From assembly GCF_014356525.2 (NCBI RefSeq), contig NC_052505.1:19199318-19263317 (forward strand): a DNA stretch of 64,000 nt. Direction: 5' to 3'. This DNA is from Nilaparvata lugens (taxonomy: Eukaryota > Arthropoda > Insecta > Hemiptera > Delphacidae). The notes beneath the pieces are model-generated. The model was not told the DNA's origin. It saw nothing but the letters and a program-made list of their open reading frames with translations, and did not search any database. The position numbers and the translations under genes are program-made. This document shows positions 35,001-49,200 of this stretch, piece by piece (within the stretch, counting starts at the first letter, position 1; every line of letters begins with the position of its first letter).

Positions 35001-38000
35001 AAGTATTTGGTCTGGCGTCAAGGTCACTGGGTTCATTCTGTTGCAATGCTGACGATGACCGTTTGGCAAAGGCACTAGAGATCTGCAATAGAATGAAAGG
35101 TAAACAATAAGATAGCTTTAGAAACTGTCAGATTCACATATTTTATTTCCTAGAAAACCCAGACAAGAGTGAAATGTTTGAAATGAAAGAGAAGCATTAT
35201 GATACTGGAAGTCTAGAATATGAGATGAAGTGTTTTCTTACTGATATAAGAATAAACAAGTCAGTTCATAGCCATTAATAAAGATAAAATTTTCAACTTT
35301 TCAAATAGATATTGCAAATTTAAAATTTAAGTTCTATAGTGTATTAGGGATTTTTAATGTAGTCGACTGTCATAATTGACCGAACTGTTTTATACACTTA
35401 AAACGCTATAAAAGACATTGGTTTGACTTAACAAAAGTTTTTCTTATTGAACGAGAAAAATAGTTCACAACAAGAAATGTATTTACGTTTACGTATTACT
35501 TCCTGAAGACCCCAATATTTTCTTACTACTACAGACAACATTAAATTTGTTAATAAATAAGTTAAAAATATTTGAAAGAATATATTTGTGTAGCCTATAA
35601 AAATTTGTTAATAAATCTTAGGGATTGAGTTGAGTGAAATTTGTAGACAATGATCAGGACTAGACTGACAAAAATCACTTCAAATGTATGTTTGGACCAC
35701 AAATACTACATGATATAGAAACAGTAATGAAACACTGGAATATGGTCTATCATTAATTTTAAGACAATATTCCCTTGTTTCATTATGGATAAATATCACT
35801 ATATCTCACCAAAAACAGTATCATATAAAAACAGTTTGACAATGTATGATAACTAACTATTTTGAATCATTTTACATTACAGACAGTAATGTATTATAAG
35901 GAAACTAAGGAAGGGATAAAGCAATACACAAATTCACCTTGATACTGTTTTCCTTGAAGGCAATTGGAGGGAGGACCCCATGGCGAGTCCAATTGCTCAA
36001 TGGAGAGGTCTTCCTTCCCACAATGGCGTCTGATCTGAAATTCCAATAGAAAAAGAGTTGAACCAATTCCAATACTTGAAAAGATTGAAAAATGTCATTT
36101 CACTGGTTTACAATATTTTAGGTTTTACAATTGAAATACACGTAGAACCATGGATAATAGATAGCTTATGAAGATATCCCATGGCACAGGGCGTTTATGT
36201 TCCAAATTTTACTGTTAACTAAGCCGATCAGTCTAGTAGTTGTTTTTCATGTGACGCTGGTAGTCTCTCATACTGTGCCGTTCTTACACTCTTTGGCTCA
36301 ACTCACACTACCTCAAGATCGTACGACGCCAGTCGAGGATACTCCAGTCACTCGATCTTACGACTTCCTTGCTCATTGTCACTACTTCATACTTCAGTTC
36401 CATGCCACTCCATTTCTAACCTCACATTATTGAAAATATGAGATTCAATTCGTCACTTCTGCACAAGTAACAAATTTTATCATAAATATTAAAATATATT
36501 ATTTGTGAATATATTATTGGGTAAAAAAGGCTCTTCATTGTATTGTCTGTGAGCCTTTATGTATATGTATATCAATAAATAAATAAATATTGTCTTATCT
36601 AATTCGTATTATCGTCTTATCTAAAATGATGAAACATCACTTTCATAAAAAATAACCTCACTTTCATTAAAAATGCATGATACTATGCAACTCAAGTTGA
36701 AGCTCGACCAACATGTCTTGTCGACGCTCGACTCAGTCTCACAGTCGTGAGGTCGCGGATACTAGTGTTGCTATCCTTGTCTATCATGCAACAAAGCAGA
36801 TAGCGCTATCACGCTATCTCTCTGTAGCTTTATATTTATTTTCAATAGTTAATAGTTAGCTAATATTTTATTTTCACTTTTGATAGCAACTGTACAAATG
36901 TAAACAAAAAATCCTCAACCGCCATTTTTTTCTTCATTCTACCAAACTACTACAGTACAGAAGTCGTATAATTGATTCAAAAATGTACTTTTGAGTAAAT
37001 GAAATATTGGAATAGAATACCAACCGAATAACTTAATTTCTGTTGTTTGAAGTTCATCATCATCATCATCATTATTGGCACTACAGCCCATGTAGAGCCT
37101 TAGCCTTCACAACCACATCCTTCCACCCCTCTCGACATTCTGCTGTTCTTCTCCATCTTCTTACACCCAGTCTGCGCAAATCCTCTTCCACATCGTCAAC
37201 CCACCGCTTTCTTGGTCTTCCTTGTAATCTTCTTCCTCCGGGTTTGCCTTCCAGCACCATTCTTGGCACCCTCCCTTCCGGCATTCTGCACACATGACCA
37301 GCCCATCTCAGCCTCATACTTTTCACAACAGATAAAATACTGGTCTCTTCGAACAATCTTCCTAGTTCCTCGTTTGTTCTCATCCTCCATATTTCATTTT
37401 CCTTGGTTGCTCCAAAAATTCTTCTTAAAATCTTTCTTTCCCATCTCTGAAGCAGACCTTCTTCTCGTGTAGTCAATGTCCAAGCTTCGGCCCCATATGT
37501 CACTATTGGTCTTAAAACTGTTGTGTAAATTTTTATTTTGCCTTTTTTTGACACATTTTTGGACTTCAGGATATTCTGCAGGGCGAAATACACCCTATTT
37601 CCGGACATTATCCTGGCATCCACTTCTTCTGCTACATTATTCTTTTCCGTTATTAGGGTGCCCAAATACTTGAATGATTTCACTTTCTCAAAGGTTCTAC
37701 CTGATAACTGTATCTGTGTTCCATCATTCACTGGCCTCCTGGACATAACCATCACTTTAGTTTTCTGCATATTAATTTCCAGGCCTACTTCTCTTGCCTC
37801 ATGTTCCAGCTTTTCATAGATCTCTGTCAGTTCCCTCCTGTTTCTTGTTAGTATGGTCACGTCATCTGCATAAGCCATTATTTGGCACATCCGGTTGAAG
37901 AGTGTGCCCCCGGGGTTGTTGGTGGTTACCTTTCTGATAATATTTTCCAGCACTGCATTGAATAACATGGTTGACAGCACATCTCCTTGCCTCAGTCCCC

Positions 38001-41000
38001 TTCTTACCTCAAAATCATCTGTAACACTTCCATCAATCTTGACCACAGCTCTGCTTCCTTTCATCGTCATACTTATGAGACGGATCAGCTTTGTGGGGAC
38101 ATTTAACTCTCTAAGTGCCTCATACACTTTCACCCTACTGATAGTGTCATATGCCTGTTGGAAATCAATATATATCTGTTGCACGTTGACATCAAACTCA
38201 TAGCATTTTTCCAGAATTTGCCTGATTGTGAAGATATGGTCGACTGTTGATCTTCCTGGCCGGTAACCACATTGATACTCTCCAATATTACATTCTATCA
38301 ATGGCGTCATCCTTTTTGCTAGAATTTTGGCAAAGACTTTGTACAGAATACTCAGTAGGGTGATTCCTCTGTAGTTTCGGCACTCCATTTTGTCCCCCTT
38401 TTTATGAACTGGACAAATTATACCAATGCTCCATTCTTCTGGCATTTTTTCTTCTAACCATATTTCATTGATTAGAGCATGCATCCTCTGTACAAACATG
38501 TCCCCTCCTTTTTTAACAAGTTCTGCCGATATTAGATCTAACCCAGGGGCCTTATTGTTTGCAAGATCTTTGATAGCCTCTTTCACCTCATTAAGCATCG
38601 GTCTACCCACTTCCTCTTGTACCGTTCTCACATCATCATAAGCAGTTTCAGTTTCTTGTTGGCCATGGTTCAAGACTTCATCAAAGTGTTCTTTCCATCT
38701 CCTCTTTATTCCTTGTTCATCTCCTATCATATTTCCTAATTTATCCTTGCAGTACACTGCCCTGGGTTGAAACCCCTTCTTATCTTCTCTTATTTTTTTG
38801 TAAAACTTTCTCATCTCTCCTCTGCCATAATGCTCTTCTATACTCTCCAACTGCTGCTTCTCATGTGCTCTTTTCTTTCTTCTACATAACTTATCCGCTA
38901 TCCTCCTTTCTGATCTATAATCTTCCACAGTTCCCCGTGTTTTTCTCTGGATCATTTTCATTCTGGCCCTATTTCGTCTTTCAATTGCAGTTATGCATTC
39001 TTCATCAAACCAGCGAGCCTGAATTTCCTTCTTTCTAGAGCCAACAACTTCCCTTGCAGCTCCAATCACACTTTCCTTCAGAATACTCCATTTCCCTTCT
39101 ACTCCCTCAGTGTTCCATGCATCCTCTTTCTGTTCCAGATAGTTCTTCAAGCATTCCTCATATCTGTGTGACACCGCCTCTTCTTTCAGTTTTGCCACAT
39201 CAAAACGAGCTTGCGTTTTTGCTCTCTTATTGTTTGTCACTGCGATACGCTGTCTACAACCAATCCTGACCATATAGTGGTCTGAGTTTATATCAGCCCC
39301 TCTACAGCTTTCCACATTTGTTATATCAGTACAGTGTCTTTTATCGATCAAAATATGATCTATTTGATTTGATGTGACCCCGTCCGGTGAACACCAGGTA
39401 GCTTTTTTGATGTTTTTTCGCTGTTTCTGGGTGCTACTTATAATCATATCCTTTCTTACAGCAAGATCTATCACTCGCCTCCCGTTATCATTACTTTCAC
39501 TGTGTAAGCTCTCTTTCCCTATCACACTCTGTTTGAAGTTCAGATTGGTGTAACACAGCTTTTTAAATAAGCCGCCATTTCAGGTTTGTATGAAAATGAA
39601 AATCTGATATCAGTTTATGAAAGCAAAGTTTTAATCAAATTAAGAAAAAAATAATATTTTATTCATGAATTTAATTAATTTGACATGGAATTGATTATTT
39701 TATAAAGAAAATGAAAACTAATATTAGATCAAATTTAATGGGATGAATTGAGTAACAGCTGTGTACAATCAGTGGCAAAATGGAGTCAATTTAAGAGACA
39801 CTTGGCAACGTTGTTCTGCTATCTTTCTTCACTGCCATTATAACGTGAACCTCAATATAGGGAAAAATACTAAAATACTCAACTCCTTATCCATAGGACA
39901 TCTCTCCTACCGTCGCAAATACACTTTGTGACAAAACCATGGATCTTACTAGTGTCATTCACCTACAATATCACCTGTATTAACAAGAAGGGAATAAGAA
40001 TGAGATAAACGCAGGTGAGTATATGGCAATGAATGATGGATAGTTACCTGGTATCAGTTCGGGCGCAGAATCGAGCCCTGTTTGGCTCATCCTGGTGGTG
40101 ATGGAGAGGCAGCCGCCTCCCGGTCTTGGCCGACACCCGTCTCGGCTGACCAATCGGCGACAACAGCTTCTCAGCAGCCGCAGGAAACACAAGTTTGACG
40201 GCCGACTGCCGAGCCGACATGCCGCGGTGAAGGTGCACGTCGTCCAGTAAGTTAGCGGTGATGTGCGAGATGGTGCTCATACGCGGCCTACGGGCCGACG
40301 GCACCCGCACCGAGAGGTGCTCTGAACTAGTCTCGAACCCCGCATCCCAGCTCGAGCATGCGCTACTGTCCGCCTGTGTTGAAATAGTCAGCGCCGGAAC
40401 CTGCGGCGTCTTTATCGTCACCTGATTTCGTTCCAACAGCTTCTTGAAAACTGGCTCTACTTTTTTCACAACATCTGGCCAAATTACAGAGAATATCTTC
40501 TCAGAGACAGCCTTCTTCACCTGCAACTTGAACTCGGGCAAATCGTCCACTGCTACTAATCTACTATCATGACAACTGACAGCTGGTTCGATAGAACCAT
40601 GACATGCGAACACCTCCTCTCCATCACATTTTTCATTATCATCTTCCCCCAACTCCTCTACTCCATCTTCAAACTTTTCTTTACATTTTTCGTTATCATC
40701 AACTCCACATATGATAACACTTTCTCCATCTACCTCGGTCGAACTTCCGCCCGAGTTGTTGAGCCTGAGATTGGAACCAATGATCCTGTTAAAGCAAAAA
40801 GTACAAGTTAGATAGTAGAAGATACCCAATTCTCAAACTGGATAACAATCTAGCAGACAATTATCTAGGAATCTATATGCTGGGAATAGCAAGCCTGAGA
40901 TTGGTACCAATGATCCTGTAAAAGCGATAAGTATATGTTAGATAGAAAACAATACTCAATAAGCAAACTGGATAAACAAGTTTACAATCTAGCACACAAT

Positions 41001-44000
41001 TATCTAGAAGATTTAATTGCTAAAAATAGCTAGCTGAGATTGATAGCAATGATTCCTTAGAAGCAATAAGTACTAGTCAGATAGAAGAAGGACACTGTAA
41101 CCATGAGAATGGGTGGAATCTCTTTAACAAATACAAAATACCGGGTGATTCGAAAAGGACTTTACAACTTTGAAAATTCATATAAATCTTATTAAACTAG
41201 TAGTTCTGTGAACAGTAGACCTCACGCAGTATTCTCATCCACAAGTACCTGATTGAAACTATAGACCTTATAGAAATACAGCAATAGACTGGCTTCTCCA
41301 CACATCTGTGTAATAACTTGTCAGCTGATTTATGATGAATAATTCTATAGTATGATTTTTACTCTAATATTGGCATATGAAGGAGGCTCCTTTTTCCTTT
41401 TATATTATCCTTGAAATGCAAAATTTCCAAAAACCTTGTATATACGTCGACGCGCAATTAAAAAAGGAACATACCTGTCAAATTTCATGAAAATCTATTA
41501 CCGCGTTTCACCGTAAATGCGCAACATATAAACATTTAAACATTAAGAGAAATGCCAAACCGTCGACTTGAACCGTAGACCTCACTTCGCTTGGTCAACA
41601 AGGTAGGCTACAGAGCTGGTTTTGGTTTTGTTTTAACGGAAAACACTCCAAGTTTTGACTCCCGTAGACTGCTAGTGCCTGGTCGCGCTGCACAAGCGCT
41701 AGCGGCAGTTACGTCAAAGATGGCTGCCTTCACTGGACCCGAGCGTGCTAGCTGTGTGTTTTGGTTTGAAAAACGGCATAGTGTACCTTGATATGTTGCA
41801 AAAAGTTTTGATACCACAGATCAATGAGAATGATCAAGAACGAAATGTTTTCTTTACGCAAGATGGCGCACGACTACACTATCTGACTGACGTCCGGGAT
41901 ATTCTTAATGACCACTTTCCAAATCAGTGGATTGGATTGGCCGTAATGCCCCATTGCATGATTTCCTCTTTACTCAGACCTAACACAGCTGGATTTTTTC
42001 TTGTGGGGTTTCATAAAAGATATGGTGTACGTACCTCCTTTGCCAGCAACTCAACCTGAACTTGAAGCAAGGATTTGCGCTGCTGTTGAGCAAGTTACAT
42101 CTGGAATACTAGTTCGAGTCTGGGAAGAAATCAACTATCAACGGGTTGTCTGCAGAATAACCAACGGAAGTCACATGGAAGATCTTCAGTTTAAGGTAGA
42201 AAAACTTGGAGTTTTTCCTTTAGAACGACACCGAAACCAGCTCTGTAGCATGTTTAATGAGATTTATATGAAATTTCAAAGTTGTAAAGTTCTTTTTGAA
42301 TCACCCGGTATTATAACGACAAGAGTATAAACCAATACATTGAGTTTTCTGCTTTTTTGTGAGATATGGAGAATTTCAAGATTGGTGGCGATGTCGGTGT
42401 ATGTGTGGTCTGTTGATATAATATGGTCAGCAAAGTTTGAATGGCTATGTGGTTTATTAATGGCTCAACACTATCAAATTCATTGCCCAACAAAATGGAT
42501 ACTCATCCACTCTAGTCGACAACCTGCTCCACAAAATAAGAACAAATCATCAACCAAAAATAATATGGAAAATGACCAAAAATTCATCACACTCACATAC
42601 TACAAAGAAAAAATCACAGAAAGTAGCATCATCTTTTGAGAAACTCAAATACACAAATGCCTTTGAAAACACAAATTCACTGAGGAAACATTTTCAAAAT
42701 TAACAAACAAACAGAAATTTGAGCAACCAGGCATCTACAAATTGAAATGTAATGATTGTAGTAAACTGTATATCGGACAGACTGGACGTGACTTTCAGAC
42801 AAGATACAAAGAGCACATCAGAGCCATTAATAAACCACATAGCCACTCAAACTTTGTTGACCATATTATATCAAAAGACCACACATACACCGACATTGCA
42901 ACCAATCTTGAAATTCTCCATATCTCACAAAAAAGCAGAAAACACAATGTAATGGAACAATACGAAATTTACAACCACACAAAACAGTTTCCCAACAGTC
43001 TCCTGAATGATCAAATAAATTTCTCTTCCCACACACTCTTTGACAAAATAATCCACAGTTCAAAATTGCCAACTACCTAAGTATCCACAAACCCAACCCC
43101 CACCACAACCTAATCCACCACCTTCATCCCTTACCACACATAGCCTTGTCATCTGAATAAATTCCCACAGTCTGATGATGACCAACAACAGGTCGAAACG
43201 ATCGTCACTACAAAAGTAAGTGCATTTTCACTTCAAAAGTATTTTTTAAAATCAAGTTAAACACATTGAATTTGAATGGGGCAGTCACATACAATAAATG
43301 CAATATGCCTAATCACAAACCATTTAAGGACACTGTAACAGCACTAATGAGTGGAATGCCTTCAACTACTACCAAATATGATGACAAGAGTATAAAACAA
43401 TACATATTCCAACTACTATGTTGATGAAGCCATCCAATCAGTAACACATTGAATTTGAATGGGGCAGTCACATACAATAAATGCAATATCCCAAATCACA
43501 AACCATTTAAGGACACTGTAACAGTGCGAATGAGTGGAATGCCTTCAACTACTACCAAATATGATGACAAGAGTATAAAACAATACATATTCCAACTACT
43601 TTGTTGGTGAAGCCATCCAATAAGTAACACATTGAATTTGAGTGAGACTGTCACATACAATAAATGCAATATCCCTAATCACAAACCATTTTAGGACACT
43701 GTAACAGTGAGTGTGGGTAGAATCCCTTCAACCACTACCTAACATTATGTCTAGGGTACGAAACAATTGATTTTCCAGATACTTTGGTCACTAACCCTTA
43801 CAATAGGTAATACACTGAATTTCAGACGTGCAGCTGATTGCAAAAAAATGCAATATCTCTTATCACAGACTATTGAAGGACACTGTAAGGGTGAGAATGC
43901 ATGGAATGCTTTCAACTACTACCAAATATTATGACCAGTGTATGAAACAATACATTTTTCTGATACTTTGATCACGAACCCTTTCAATAGGTAATACATT

Positions 44001-46187
44001 CAATTTTAAATATGCAGCTGATAGCAAAAAATACAATATCTCTTATGACAGACTATTGAAGTACAATGTAACCGTGAGAATGCCTACCTAATCTTATGAA
44101 AAGAGTATAAAATTAATGATAAAAGCTCTCTAGATTGGTTTGCAGAAATAAAAAGATTTTACTAAATAGTTTTCTCGGCTTTTCTTGTCAATTCAATTTT
44201 TATATGAATCATCATTTTTAGTCCAATCAAGGAAAGGTTATAGAGGGAAAAGTTCAGAAGACAATTTTTGACCCAGCAGTTCTTCTTAAGGTAGTAATGA
44301 GATAAACATATCAAAAGTCCCCACCCCTAGCCCCTGTTCTAAGGGTGGGGACTTTTGAAGTTTACCTTATTACTACCCTAAACAGAACTGCGGGGTCAAA
44401 AATTGTCTTCTCAACTTTTCCCTCTATAACCTTTCCTAGCCCCTGTTCTAAGGGAGTGGGGGTGGTTTAAAGGTACCATTTTTTGGTTTCTACATTTTCC
44501 GCAAAAATGGAGATTTCACACTCAACACAAAAGCTGTTGCAAAAGGTGTAGGGAAATTCGTAACTGAGTGAAATTATACATCAAATTAAAGAGAATTGGA
44601 TGCCTTATAAGCTCATGATCAGCATGGATTTTTCCCGTCGATTTTTTAAAAGTTATAAGAGCAAACATGGACAAAAATTGGTGGCAAACGTGTTTTTTTT
44701 TCAAAAATGTCACACCTTCAAGAGCGGATATATCGAAAACTAGATAGTCCAGTCAATATAGACATAAAAAAGGGGGTGTGCTTGCAATTTATATTGTAGT
44801 TCTGATTTCTTTATTTATTATTTGGGTACATAAGAGAAGTCCAGAACCAATTTCTTCATGCAAAATTTTCTTGTGCTAGATACAGGGTGGCCCAAAAACC
44901 TCGTATTTTCGGCTCATTTTCCAGTTTTCAGCTATTTCTGCCAAATCTCGTGATCGGACTGGACTAAGAAGAGATATAAACAAAGTTGTAGAATGAATAT
45001 TGTAGGAATTTATGTGAGCTACAATTTGTTATATGACAGTCAAGTCCTTAAGATTCATAGTTTTTGAGTTTTATGCGAGAAACCAAAAAATGGTACCTTT
45101 AAACCACCCCCACCCCCTTAGAACAGGGTGTAGGGGTGGGGACTTTTGATATGTTTACCTCCTTACTCCCCTTAACAGAACTGCGAAGTCAAAAATTGTC
45201 TTCCAAACATTTCCTTCTATACCCTTTTTTGAGCATTCATTGCATGGACTATTTTCCTAATAAAATATTTGTTTTTTCTATTTGATTGTATGTTATGAGA
45301 TGTTGCTGTATTTCTCCATAATTGAAAGGATAAGACGTTGATGGTGTCAAGACCACTTGTGACGTCTTATCATAGAGAAACAATAGCGTAAGTAGATATC
45401 CCATGGTATAGGGAATTTATGTCGCAACTTTTTCTGTTATCCCAAGCCGATTACTGTCGATTATTGTCAGTTTTTACTGTTTTGTTGGGGTAAGAGTGTA
45501 TGAACGGCACAATTTGAGAGACTACCAGCGTCACACAGCTGCATAGGGAAAGACCTACGTGAACTATCGGCTTGAGATAACAGTAAAAGTTGCTACATAA
45601 GCGCCCTATACCATGAGATATCTACTTACGCTATTGTTTCTCTATGGTCTTATTCTTCCAATTATGAATTATTTGTTGATGATGCCTGCTCTGACCTTAG
45701 ATGAGGAAAGCTTTGCTTCCATTGTTGGCACTCAGAGGCCAGACTGCTGTTAGAGAGGCCGAGATCATTGCTGTCACCGTACAGAGAGCACTCTAGCTGA
45801 TCGAACTGCTCACTCAATTTGCGCGTTGACTCTGATTCAAGTTCCTAACAACAAACAACAAATAAATTATCAATCCCAAAAATTATTGGTCAACAAATTG
45901 AAATGCTCAAAATTTTTACACAAAAAATTTAGATTGTCTTAATACAAGCAAGAAAACAAGATTCTATTCAGTAATAAAGTGTGATTTATATGAAACAAGC
46001 AGGTGTTATTCATGCTCCACAAGTGTCTGTTGAAATCACGAATAGATTGATTTTTACTTTCCTTGCCCTATTACCATAGGTAAGGAAAGTATTGCGTTCC
46101 GAAAAAAATTAAGGTACCCCAATTTCTAAATTTCTATACGTTTCAAAGTCCCCATGAGTCCAAAAAAGTGGTTTTTGGGTATTGGTC

Positions 46188-46257
<70 letters not shown>

Positions 46258-49200
46258 TGTGTGTGTGGTGTGTGTGTGTGTGTATGAGTGTATGTGCGTC
46301 TGTGTACACGATATGTCATCTCCCAATTAACGGAATGACTTGAAATTTGGAACTTAAAGTCCTTCCCCTATAAGGATCCGACACGAACAATTTCGAACAA
46401 ATTCAATTCAAGATGGCGGCTAAAATAGCAAAAATATTGTCAAAAACAGGGTTTTTCGCGATTTTCTCGAAAACGGCTCCAACGATTTCGATCAAATTTA
46501 TGCCTAAAATAGTCATTGATAAGTTCTATCAACTGCCACAAGTCCCATATCTGTAAAAATTTCAGGAGCTCCGCCCCATCAATGCAAAGTGTGAATTTAG
46601 ATTCCCAATTATCAGGCTTCAGATACAATTTAAACAAAAACATTCAAGTGGAAAAGATTGAGCATAAAAATCTCTACAATTAATGTTCAGTGACATTTTC
46701 ACCTAAAATTGGAAATAAGCTCGAAATTCGAGAAAATGTGTTTATTCAATAATGCAAACTGTTGATTCTATTAAATCATTCACTATGAAGAGATAGCAGA
46801 CTTTGTGTCTCCAGCGTTATTGTCCTGTCACCAGCTGGCAGATGTTTGAATAGGAGACTTGAGATACAGGTGTACACTAGCGTCAGGTGATAAAGTTTCA
46901 TAACGGCAAGGAAAGTTGTGTGAGTGCGCCACACCAGATTTTTTTTTTATTTCCATGCTGATACAGCCCACTGATATTAGAAGTATCAATAACTGTTATA
47001 ATTTACAATAAGTAACTATTCGATTGGAATTTTATCTTTGTATCACAATTTAAAAAAAAAAATGTTTTGGATTATTTTAACTGTGATTGATTCATAAATA
47101 TAAAATATAGGTCTATAACTCGGTAAATCAAGATTATTTATGCAAAATTTCAAGTTAATCAGTTCCGTAATTCAGACGTGATGATACGTCAAACATTTAT
47201 TTTGTATCCACTACTTGTATGAGCTAATTCTTTCTTTTATAATAGAACTAGCCGTCAGGCTCGCTTCGCTCGCCGTATCCGTCTAGGGGGCTCCGCCCCC
47301 TGGACCACCGTCTGGATCGTTCAGGAATGAGAACAGCAGGCTCGCTTCGCTCGCCTGCATTTTTCATTTGAGCATTTTTATCATATGTTAGGAGAATCCA
47401 GTCGGGGGTCCAGACTAAACGTCTTGCTAAACGGATATGGCGAGCGAAGGGAGCCTGACGGCTAGTAATATAATATTCCCAGGATTGAAGTAGCAGTGCC
47501 CAATAAATTTTTCCCCGATAAATGCATTTAAATCTTCAACTTGGTGCCAACCTAACAAAGTCAACTCAACTTAATGCCAACCTGACAAAATTATTAATTT
47601 AGTTGCCAGTTAACAACTGTTTAGAAGAGGTACTCTATCTAGATTATAGTTCTATAGTAACATATGATATGGAAATTCCAATTATAATTAAGAGATTGGG
47701 AGAAGAAGAATATACATGCTAAAAGACGAACTTTAAACCCTTAAAAACAACCCTTAGAGTTAAAATATTGCCAAAAGATTTCTTAGTGCGCCTCTAAAGG
47801 GCCAACTGAACATACCTACCAAATTTAAACGTTTTTGGTCCGGTAGATTTTTAGTTATGCGAGTGAGTGAGTGAGTGAGTGAGTGAGTCAGTCAGTCAGT
47901 GAGTGAGTGCCATTTCGCTTTTATATAAATAGATAGAGGATGAGAAAACAACTACTGTATCTTACTAACTATAGCGAGGTCCACGTTATAATAGCAGTGT
48001 TTGATAAGCAATGGTATTGATATCCTTGTCTAACATTAAACAAAGCGAATAGCGCTATCTCTTTCTCGCTTTGCTGTTGCCAGATCGTCTTTTAACAATG
48101 TAGGATTAATAATTAATTAAGAAAATATTTCATATTAATTATGAAATTATTAAAAAATATAAATTATTGCTCAATAAAATATGATTGATTATTCTAAACG
48201 AGAATGAACAGTTAATATTACATCAATAAATCTGTATAAGCTACCGTCTTTAGAAGGCATTGACAAGACCGAGGATCGGCATTTCTTCTATATTTCTCCA
48301 CTTCCATTATAAAATGGACCTCACTATATGCAATGTACAAGCCTCAGGCTCGGGTAAATAACTCCAATTGGAATTTGATGATGAAACTAATGAGCTGCAT
48401 GTAAAAACCAAGCTACAAGTGTAACTGTGGGGAGAAGCCTCCACCAAATATGTGACGGGGGGTGGGGAAAGAAACTATATGCAATTACGATAAAGAAAGA
48501 CTGAAACTATAACCAACAGATTGGGTGGGTGTAAAGATAAAATCAAAGGTGAACAGTCACTATAAAATTGGTAGAATCATTATCGATATAATATTATTCA
48601 CATATAGAATTTCGGTTTTGAATTAACAATCAAAATCACTGATTACAAGAAAAGAATATTAAGGCTACTCGTTTTGCTGCATTGAATCAATTTTTGTGGT
48701 AAAATAAATAAATAAAAGAAAATTCAACTAAAGAAAACACCTACCTTTTCGAAGATGGTTTCCTGCTTGGCAATCACTGATAATTATTCGCAACGTCAAT
48801 TATCATTTAAAAATTAAAATAACTGAACTAGTGAAATTGGTTCAGATCCTGTCTCATTTAATAATAAATTCTCTTTAAACTGCTCGAACTGCGACAGGAA
48901 AACTGTATTATAAAACAAGAGCAATATCTATCCTTTTCACCAGAACAGCCGGACTTTTACTGTCAGTCCTATCAAAACGATCACTGCCCCAAAAAGATAA
49001 TTTTGGGGTATAAATAAACTATCAGTCAATGCCAAACATGAAAGTCACCTCGAGTACATGATAATATTTTTCTATCTATCGCACAAGCACACGTTTGTTA
49101 TTAAAATCAGAGAGAAGCTACAGTAAATATCATGCAACAACAGACAAACAATCTTTATGTTAATGACAGATGACTGTTCAATGAGTTTAAATTTATAACT

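Larger units (their letters stand above)
42340..43258 (+). mobile_element. Penelope-like retroelement fragment
   Basis: Contains FITLTYYKE (about 42580), typical of the PLE region after the RT, then frameshifts, then the GIY-YIG endonuclease frame to the stop at 43080, then a 3' region with a hammerhead-like motif. An inverted copy of endonuclease sequence (42823-42941) lies at the left end (42342-42464), as often seen with PLE insertions. It interrupts the satellite array. Confidence 0.85.

Noticed and set aside
37043..39269. Eight + strand frames of 65-102 codons
   Set aside because: All are antisense to the intact LINE reverse transcriptase frame.
43260..44110. CRISPR array
   Set aside because: Regular units, but they are 183-bp contiguous satellite monomers without spacers in a eukaryotic intron.
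46109..46326. His/Thr-rich frames
   Set aside because: Read through (TG)n of element G; the same applies to 50436-50727 over (CA)n.
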